Shown: positions 31,762-38,735 of the stretch, piece by piece
Numbering within the stretch: position 1 is the first letter of the stretch
How the letters are laid out: each line of letters starts with the position of its first letter
Assembly: GCA_045837725.1 (NCBI GenBank)
Contig: JBEWZL010000072.1
Span: 1 to 38,735, forward strand
Length of the DNA: 38,735 nt
Reading direction: 5' to 3'
Origin: Vermamoeba vermiformis
Lineage: Eukaryota > Tubulinea > Echinamoebida
The notes under the pieces: model-generated
Seen by the model: only the letters and a program-made list of their open reading frames with translations
Told to the model about the DNA's origin: nothing
The model's database searches: none
Position numbers and translations under genes: made by a program

Positions 31762-33010
31762 TTATTTATTCGACGAATTATTGTTATTGGATTGACTATG
31801 CTGGTTAGTATTATTATTATTATTATTCTCTGTTCTGTCTTTTCTTCTCGTTTTGCCTTCGTTCGAATGCGCGTTTTGTTTGTCGTTACTCTTCTCGTCG
31901 CCTTTCTTATCGTTGTTGTTCGTTTTTGATTTGCGCGGAGTGACGCCGTACACCTTGTTATTATCGATGGGATTGGCGATGCTGTCGTTCACCTTCAAAA
32001 TGCATCCTTTCTGCATCATGGCCACTGCGATACGTGCGATATTTCGTGCATCGTCTAAGCCACTATGAGGCCTACCTATAATAAAAATTATTACGTTGGT
32101 TAATGCCCAAACTCAACAATCTTTGAAGATCTTCAAAAGTAGTAACGAAATAGATCTCGTTCGTTTTACTGAGAATATTGTATTCAGTGCAAAGGGGAGA
32201 TAAAAATAGTTACCTTCAAACTGCAACCCTAATTTGGAAAGCATTTTGTTGACACCACATCTGCTGCAGTAAAAGAATTCGGCGAACAGCCAGCGAATAT
32301 TGACCCATTTGTCAAAATATGACTTTCGTTTGATGTTCTTTCGCGTGCACTCTTTGTCTAAAAATTCGCGCAAGTCCCAAGGTCTTAAAAATTATCGGTG
32401 TTAATACCAACAACGACAGATCTTTTAAATCAACGAGGAGTTTAATAATTTGATGCATACCCGTCAGTCACAAAGGCAAATTTTTCTATTCCGTTCTTTT
32501 CTATCAAGTTGTTGTCCATAATCCATTGGTGAACTCGTTCTAATGTTTCAACAAGATCTACTCCTTGGTCGACTTGTTCCTTTGCGATTGAAAGATTATT
32601 ATCGCATATTGTGCAAATTAAGATATTTTATGCTTACTTGGGTGATGCCAGTCAGTTTTGTGCAAAACGGATCAAGAGTTGGATTCACTGTCGGTTTTAC
32701 GTATTGCTGAAACTCTGAAATGACATTGCCAGTTTTTCCATCGATTAATACGATCGGAAATTCTATAATTTCGTTTGGAAATGTTCTGTCATTTTCTTTA
32801 CAGCTGGCTTCAAAATCCTAATTTAAACGTGAGAAATTTTAGCGATTCAAAATTATTAGGTGCCTATCTAGGATAAAATGATCGGATTTAAATAAAATTT
32901 GAACTTACTAATACGCAGTAATAAGCATACGGCTGTTGTGGGATTGTGTTGCTAAGTTCCTCGTCTAAAAGATCCTGGTTGTATTTGTTTATATCGAAAT
33001 TGTATTCCAT
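31762..33010 (-). CDS. ERI1/3'hExo-like DEDDh exonuclease
   Basis: Six exons, about 300 residues, starting MEYNFDINKYNQDLLDEELS. It is a DEDDh 3'-5' exonuclease with all motifs: DFEASC (Exo I, Asp and Glu at about 35-37), VTDGPWDL (Exo II), and HSGLDDARNIARI (Exo III His and Asp). RWLFAEFFY and GRPHSGLDDA are typical of the ERI1/3'hExo group, which trims 3' ends of histone mRNA, 5.8S rRNA and small RNAs. No SAP domain is visible. The last exon, after FILKVN-like residues, adds a disordered Lys/Asp/Asn tail with Asn runs (NNNNNNTNQHSQSNNNN) of about 70 residues. An RNA-decay or small-RNA role is likely; the substrate is unknown. Confidence 0.85.
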
Positions 33011-33722
33011 ACTGCTTATGTATGATAATGTTGGTGTGTTTTATAATTAGGATCGTCGTGTGGTTTCTCATCTAAATAAAAGCAATAAAATAATCAATCA
33101 AAAATACCGCGCAAAAAAAGTCTTGTTACTTTTGAGTAATTTGTCGTAACACGAATGAAGCCGTTCTTAACGTATTCGCAAATATGCCTTTGATACGTGT
33201 CTTCTTGGCGCATGCGTGGGGAAGCGAATCTCAACTTTCCGGTTTATGGAGCTCCATTAATCCTTAATTTTTGTAAGTATTATTTATGTGCTTACTTCTA
33301 TATATCATGCCTAATTATTTACTTCCTTATAATTACTATCGAATGGCTCATCAGTATTAATCAGATTCATTTTTTCTATTTAATACATAAGGCAGCTTCT
33401 TACGTCATTGTTTTAATACTTTTTTGAAGTATTGCTAATGGAGTAGCAATATATAGTGTCTCACCTAAATAATTTTGGCTCGCAGGCACTAAACTCGATC
33501 GGATGCGCTCATTAAAAGGAGGCTTGATAATAAGAATTATCCAAGAAGACTCGCGATCACCATTTATATTGGCGGTTCGTGGTTCCTATACAATCATTCT
33601 TACGAATATCAAGGTTCCTAAAACTTCCATCTGAGACACAGCACGTGGCTTGTGACGTTTTGTCGCATGTTAAAAAGAAGCTTCGTGCTCATTAACATTG
33701 ACTTACAATCGCATAACAAGAC
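33011..33722. promoter_or_regulatory. Divergent gap of about 710 bases
   Basis: Lies between the starts of the exonuclease (minus) and the kelch protein (plus), so it must hold both promoters. A short minus-strand open frame, MRQEDTYQRHICEYVKNGF, lies near 33212-33126 and ends at a GTAAC donor. It could be a 5' exon, but I could not join it in frame to the exonuclease start. A plus-strand frame at 33197 has a hydrophobic run (FCKYYLCAYFYISCLIIYF) and is not convincing. No repeat or RNA gene was seen. Confidence 0.4.
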
Positions 33723-35999
33723 ATGACGCACAGTTATATTGTATTGATTTTAAGTCTCAGCTTAGCCAGCCTCTCTTTGAGCTCGTACACAACTCGTAAG
33801 CAATTCTAGATGGTTCTTTAATTATCCGAGTGAGTTCAATATTAACGCGATTAACATTACTAGCGTGGACTCTATTGAAGCCTAGTGGTCACACACCTGC
33901 GGCACGCCAATTGCACGTAAGTTCATTGCCACATCCAAGATGAAACAAATGCTAATTAGCTTGCAATTCAGGCTTCGATCTACTCCAATGGTGTTTGGAT
34001 ATACGGTGGTATGAGCAACGACACTAGTAAAGGGTTGCGAGTGGTAAGTTTGTTTAGGCGGATCACACAAAAAAATCACATAATCGCACCATCTACGTTA
34101 TCATTAATTTATATTGATGTCCTGCATTTAGTTTTGCGATTTGCAACACTACGATGACTCTGCTAACAGTTGGACCATGGTTGACAACTGCTCGCGTAGT
34201 GATTATCGAGGACCGGGAATGCTCTATGATTCAGCTTACGCTCAATGGGGAGATTGGTAAGTAAATACAAATATATATATATATTTATATATAACTTGTT
34301 CGTAAATCTTTCAAATTTTGGTACCCACAAAATCAACTGGATTTGATTTTACCTCTTGCTTTAACTAGTTTATCAACAGTTTCTTAATATTTGGCGGAAC
34401 TAACGACAAAGGCGCAAGAACAACGGATACTTGGTGCTATAACTTCAGTAAGTTCACAATTAACAAACGCGATCCAAACTTACATTTAAATTTTTCAGCT
34501 AGCGGTCATTGGAGTGAATTAACTGTTAAATTCGACAAATATGGCGATGCAGATCTTCTTCAAACCGGTTTATCAGCTGTTGTGTACGAGGACAAGTTTA
34601 TCATCTCCTCGAACAAACTGATCTTCTTCTTGGACTTGACTTCTGAGCCCAAGACTTGGAATCGAATGAACGCAGATGGCTCCGTCAAACATTTAATCGG
34701 CTCTAAGGACTACGCCATGACCCTGGAAGAGTCGACTGGAAAAGTGTGGATGTACGCTGGTACTGACGCTACTGGAGAGACCATGCAGTGGGTCAATTGG
34801 ATTCTGACTTCAAATTGGACCTACGTATCTCCTATAATTCTCGCTGGCTTGCCTCCTCTTTCCAGATCCAAATCCGCTTTCGTAAGTTACCAAATCCACA
34901 CTCGATTGCCCTCATTAACTTTTGTAGAGCGATGGTGGAGAATACTTCTTATGGGGTGGTTACGATGGCGAGAAAAAGGTATTCGGAGAAATCGAGAGAT
35001 TTCCAAATTCGACTTGGAAGTTCATCAATGACTCAGAAACTGGCTTGATCTGGACCGCAGCCCCAACTGTTAATAGTAAGTAGAAGTACATCGCTCACAA
35101 GTATAGCGATATTCACAATTGTATGTGCAGATCCAAGAGGCCGATTCGGTCATTCGCTTGTTCGAAGCGATAGCAATGAAATCTTCGTTTTTGGCGGCAG
35201 AACTGAGTACGAACGTAGCGGAATATCAATTACTTATGATGAATTGTGGACTGTTAGGTAAGCAGTGTTAACCGTCCTTTGAATCTGGCGGTTTGAATCT
35301 GGCGGGTAGATCTTCACTCCAAGATCTTCTGGTCACTTTGTCTCAAGCAGGGTTACTAATTATAATTCATTTATAGTATGGCCACGCAACTCTCTTTAGA
35401 TATGACCTCCGCTAAGTGCACTGTTCCGTCGTCATTCCTGGATGCGCGTAAGTAGTGTACTTTTTGAACATATTATAGGGATACTAATCAATATAACAGC
35501 GTTCCAATGCTTGATCCTTGGCAGAGATGTCGATGGCAGAGTTACAGGTGACTCGACTATGGCAAAGAACTTCAAGGTTGTTGTGACCAATAGCGACAAC
35601 TCGACGTTTGCAACTCCTCAAGTCTCGTACTTTGGCTCCGCATTCCACTTCGCCTTCAAAGCAAACACTACTGGTCAATATAAGGTCTCCATCACTTATC
35701 TCGACGATGAAGTGCCTAAGGGTAAGTACTTTCAGCGTCATACTTTTGGATTCGATCCAAAAAAATCAACAAAGAATTTCTTTTTCTCTTGAAATATAGA
35801 AAGATAATAATATTATGTGTATTTAGCCTCGCCTTTGTTCCTCGATGCGGAATGTCCTTCGCTGTACTGGGGCTCGTCTTGCTCAGTGAATGGCTGGTGG
35901 ATCATTGGCTCTGCAATTGCTGTGGTCGTGATTGTCGCCATTGTCGTGGCTGTTGTCGTGGTCCGCAAGCGAAAGGCTGGCTATCAACCTCTCAATTAA
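33723..35999 (+). CDS. Type I membrane protein with kelch-like propeller and filamin-like domain
   Basis: About 11 exons, around 500 residues. Signal peptide MTHSYIVLILSLSLASLSL. The ectodomain has kelch-type blades: WIYGGMSN, FLIFGGTNDKGARTTDTW, FLWGGYDGEKKVF and IFVFGGRTEYER. Next comes a beta-sandwich stretch (CTVPSSFLDAPFQC, ILGRDVDGRVTGDSTM, FAFKANTTGQYKVSITYLDD, SPLF) with the spacing of a filamin/ABP repeat. A C-x-n-C pair and one membrane span (WWIIGSAIAVVVIVAIVVAV) follow, then a short basic tail KRKAGYQPLN. The YQPL end may be a tyrosine-based sorting signal (YxxPhi). Kelch plus filamin-like modules on the cell surface suggest a binding or adhesion receptor; the ligand is unknown. 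All joins keep frame. Confidence 0.82.
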
Positions 36000-36420
36000 G
36001 CGCAAGCATCGATGGATCCCGAATTGATACCACATTCACATCATATTAGATAAAGAGTAGATCCTTACTATATGCCTCTGTTTAGCCACTTAAAGTCCAA
36101 CAAATGTTGGATGTCGGATCCGGTCCAAAGAGGTCCGACGCAAAGCTTTAGCTGAAAAGGTATTATACGAAAGCCGCGAACTTTATTGTCACTTAATATG
36201 ATTGCTTAACTGCAACGGGAGTAGCAGACTCCTGTAGACCGGTTCAGTTAAATAGATCGTCGCCAAATACATCACTAAAAACATGTCGAAAGAAACTGTT
36301 CCGAGATTGCCAGAAGAACTGGCGAAATGATTCGCGGTGGAGGAGGAAAGTATTGCATTATGTTTATTTCGTTCTTGTGATTCTGGAAGGTGCTAGGCGA
36401 AATGAAATTCGTCGCTTAAA
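36000..36420. other. Intergenic gap between convergent genes
   Basis: About 420 bases between two stop codons. It contains several small inverted repeats (for example CCAACAAATGTTGG near 36098 and GGAGTAGCAGACTCC near 36220) and a 16-codon ORF at 36283 (MSKETVPRLPEELAK). It may be an RNA-bearing or 3' UTR region; a tRNA cannot be folded convincingly. Confidence 0.35.
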
Positions 36421-38250
36421 TTATTGGTTTTCGGGATCTACTTCATCGTCGATGTCATCATCCTCCTCCTCGGTTGTTACATAAAATTGGCACATTGATA
36501 ACTTGGGCATTGCATGTATGAGTTCTTTTTCGCTGACTTGTATTGGATACGGAGTTGCCAAAATTAGTTCACGCAAAAATGTCAATCGTGTCAAAGTGAC
36601 ACCTGTAAAAGTTGATCCGGATTGCATTTGAATCTGAAGCGAGGTGAGATTGGTCAGACTTTGCAATTTGGTAACTGTATTGTCAGTAACCTTATCGCAA
36701 TAACTAATGATTAAATCCCGTAGTTTAGTCATCGCTGCAACGCTGTCAAAAGGTACCTTTATGTTATTGACAAGCAAATATGTCAAATTTGACAAGCGCT
36801 GAATATCTTCTGCACGAAGGTAACTTGACCCACTGGAGGATAGTGACTCCAAGTTGATCAATTTGTAGATGGGGAACGGACCTCCAAAATTGTTGCGGAA
36901 TACTTCCAAGACTTTCAATTTCGTGAACGATGCAAGTGTCGGAAACTCTTCTTGTGGGATTGTTTGGAGTTTCAATTGTGTCAAAGTTGATGCAAGAGAA
37001 GAAATAACATTGAGCGGAAAATCTCCTTGCACCATGCTGAAATCGAGCGATTGTAGGTTACTAAGTTTGGTAATGGATGGTAATTCGAAGTATGCAGATT
37101 GCACTTCAAGAGCTGTCAAAGTTGCTGAAACTGATCGCAATGTGTCGTTGATATTTTTTTCATCTTCGCCTAGCAGACGCAAACTCTCAAGGTTGGTCAG
37201 CAGATCCAGCTTCGAACTTCCCACCCAATGCATTTCCAGCACTTTGAGGTTGGATAGCTCGCGCAAATTTCCTTTTTTGGCAATTTCATTGACACATAGA
37301 AAAGTCAACTTGGTGTTCAACTGTGAGATACTACCGGTGGGGACCAAAAGCGCCAGTTTTTCCAGATTTGGTAAGTGCGGAATAGCTAACGGTTCGATGG
37401 GATTGGTGGAACCGTACTCTTCGAAGATCCGCAGGTCCTTCAAGTTTGAAAATAGCTGCAGCTTGTTTGAGTCTGCTTTGGATAGTGCTGCATCGCTTAT
37501 AGACATTCTAATCAGCCGTTGTGGATATGGAACAATCGACAGTGGATCCGCTGGGTTGATTGTCGCCGAAAAGTGAAGACCTTCAAGGTTCGAAAAGGAA
37601 GAAAGATCCAACTCTTCAAACTGCTCTTTCGTTTCTATGTAGAGTTCTTTCAGCTTAGTAAGGTGTCGAATTATCTGAGGAGGGAGCTGCGTATCCCTGT
37701 ATTGCCCCGCTACCTCCAGATTCGTCAAGTTGGTGAGCGGATGGAGTTCTTCTGTTGGGAGATCTTCTGATTTCGAAGGAGTGACTATCAATCTCTTCAA
37801 CTGTGTTATTCTTCCTATTTCTTCGCATTCCGGCTCTCTTAATTCGAATTTCTGATGGCTAAACTCGAGTTCGAGAGGAAAATTGTATTTTGAAAGCCGA
37901 TCTGCAATTTGAGAGACTTGTTCTGAAGTTGTAAAATACACCTTGAAATTATTACATCGTATCTTGTTGAACCAGAGAGTGTTTGCAAGTCGCATAGTGC
38001 ATCGAGACTTGTCATCCAGAAATGAAGCAATTATGGAAAAGATCTCCGTCGGTATCGATTTGTAATAAAAATGGAGGCTCTTGTTGTAGACGTTTTGAGG
38101 GTGAAATAAAACTGATTTATTTGAGTGGTACAACGCGCTATTTATGTCTGTGCCTTTGATTAAGTCATGATCTCGTCTTGATCCACGTCGCGCGAGGAGA
38201 CACGTCATTTTCCTAATTTGGAGTATACCGTTCTCGCTTTCTTTCGGCAT
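36421..38250 (-). CDS. F-box protein with leucine-rich repeats, intronless
   Basis: A single exon of 609 residues. An F-box lies at about 65-100 (SIPTEIFSIIASFLDDKSRC, then LANTLWFNKI), the part that binds SKP1 in SCF ubiquitin ligases. From about 150 to 585 come roughly eighteen leucine-rich repeats with LxNLxxLxL spacing, for example LTNLTNLEVAG, LSNLKVLEMHW, LTNLESLRLLG, LSNLTYLLVNN and LQSLTNLTSLQI. The repeats resemble the RI/cysteine-containing types in FBXL proteins. The tail is acidic (EEEDDDIDDEVDPENQ). It should choose substrates for ubiquitylation through the LRR surface. The ATG at 38250 is the first in frame; M15 is an alternative. It is one of the few intronless genes here, like the secreted dehydrogenase. 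Confidence 0.88.
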   Translation of the reverse strand: MPKESENGILQIRKMTCLLARRGSRRDHDLIKGTDINSALYHSNKSVLFHPQNVYNKSLHFYYKSIPTEIFSIIASFLDDKSRCTMRLANTLWFNKIRCNNFKVYFTTSEQVSQIADRLSKYNFPLELEFSHQKFELREPECEEIGRITQLKRLIVTPSKSEDLPTEELHPLTNLTNLEVAGQYRDTQLPPQIIRHLTKLKELYIETKEQFEELDLSSFSNLEGLHFSATINPADPLSIVPYPQRLIRMSISDAALSKADSNKLQLFSNLKDLRIFEEYGSTNPIEPLAIPHLPNLEKLALLVPTGSISQLNTKLTFLCVNEIAKKGNLRELSNLKVLEMHWVGSSKLDLLTNLESLRLLGEDEKNINDTLRSVSATLTALEVQSAYFELPSITKLSNLQSLDFSMVQGDFPLNVISSLASTLTQLKLQTIPQEEFPTLASFTKLKVLEVFRNNFGGPFPIYKLINLESLSSSGSSYLRAEDIQRLSNLTYLLVNNIKVPFDSVAAMTKLRDLIISYCDKVTDNTVTKLQSLTNLTSLQIQMQSGSTFTGVTLTRLTFLRELILATPYPIQVSEKELIHAMPKLSMCQFYVTTEEEDDDIDDEVDPENQ

Positions 38251-38735
38251 TGTTATTGCATAAATTCATTCGTGCAATTTATGCTTCATGAACAGGAATT
38301 TACGCGCGTGCAACCTCTTTACAGATTCCATTGGCTGTTTTAATTATTATAAATTTATTGAAAATATAATATGTTTATTGCGGATTCTGCATCGCAACGA
38401 TGATGTGCCATTATATTACGAGTTGATTTCAAAAAACGCACAGAAAAAATCAAACAAAAATATTTCAACAACAATATTATTATGAACTGAATAATAGGCA
38501 ACAACCCTTCAATGATCGATTTTATGGTCACCGTTCCCGCCCTAGGGTAATTTGAGGGTGGGGAACACGAATTTGATGGTATTTTTTTCGAAATTCGGCC
38601 AGATTCGGTCCAAATCGGGTTCTTGTTTTGTATCTGCCCAAAAAAATCGAATTTTTTGCCCAGACTTGCTGTGCGTGCCTTAACTAATTATTTCCAATAA
38701 CTTTTGTAATAATGTTGTTGGTCAACACAGATGGC
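38251..38735. other. A/T-rich end of window
   Basis: About 485 bases upstream of the F-box gene, so its promoter is next to 38251. A/T-rich, with one G/C patch near 38530-38565 (CCCGCCCTAGGG). I see no gene, RNA or array in it. Confidence 0.4.

Noticed and set aside
36200-36265. Possible tRNA or snRNA with GGAGTAGCAGACTCC hairpin
   Set aside because: Only one stem folds well, and no cloverleaf or snRNA landmark is present.
36869-37576. Plus-strand 235-codon frame
   Set aside because: Antisense shadow of the F-box/LRR gene; Ser-rich with no domain.

Overview
This window is nuclear DNA from a gene-dense, intron-rich single-celled eukaryote. Most genes carry many short GT-AG introns, mostly 40-60 bases, often starting GTAAGT and ending with a TAAC/CTAAC branch-like motif shortly before the AG. 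The standard genetic code fits all models. The repertoire (7TM receptor fused to a PIP kinase, 7TM receptor fused to a TKL kinase, GABA-B-like receptor, Asn-rich tracts) suggests an amoebozoan-like or stramenopile-like protist. Sequence reading alone does not fix the lineage.

Bases 1-4430 hold no convincing protein gene. They contain several families of short inverted repeats in arrays, a 20-bp minisatellite, a 42-bp direct repeat that brackets one hairpin array, and a row of exon/intron-like pieces that may be a spliced non-coding transcript.

From 4434 to 38250 genes are packed tightly. In order: a charged nuclear-type protein (-), a 13-exon transposase-derived gene (+), a small unknown gene with a possible ubiquitin-like end (-), a 7TM-PIP kinase fusion (+), a BTB/KCTD protein (-), a coiled-coil unknown (-), a doubtful small membrane ORF (-), a small DnaJ-type zinc protein (-), a single-pass tail-anchored protein (-), a questin-oxidase-like protein (-), an intronless secreted short-chain dehydrogenase (-), a MYND zinc-finger protein (-), a class C-type receptor with two tandem ligand-binding domains (-), a 7TM-TKL kinase fusion (-), an ERI1-like 3'-5' exonuclease (-), a kelch/filamin-like membrane protein (+) and an intronless F-box/LRR protein (-).

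The strongest theme is membrane signalling. Three different 7TM proteins lie within about 20 kb (11060-31491), and two carry their catalytic effector in the same chain. With the cell-surface kelch protein, the BTB adaptor and the F-box protein, this gives several layers of signal reception and protein turnover. There is no evidence that the genes form one pathway. Exon joins were deduced by hand from splice motifs and reading frame, so single boundaries may be wrong even where the gene call is firm.
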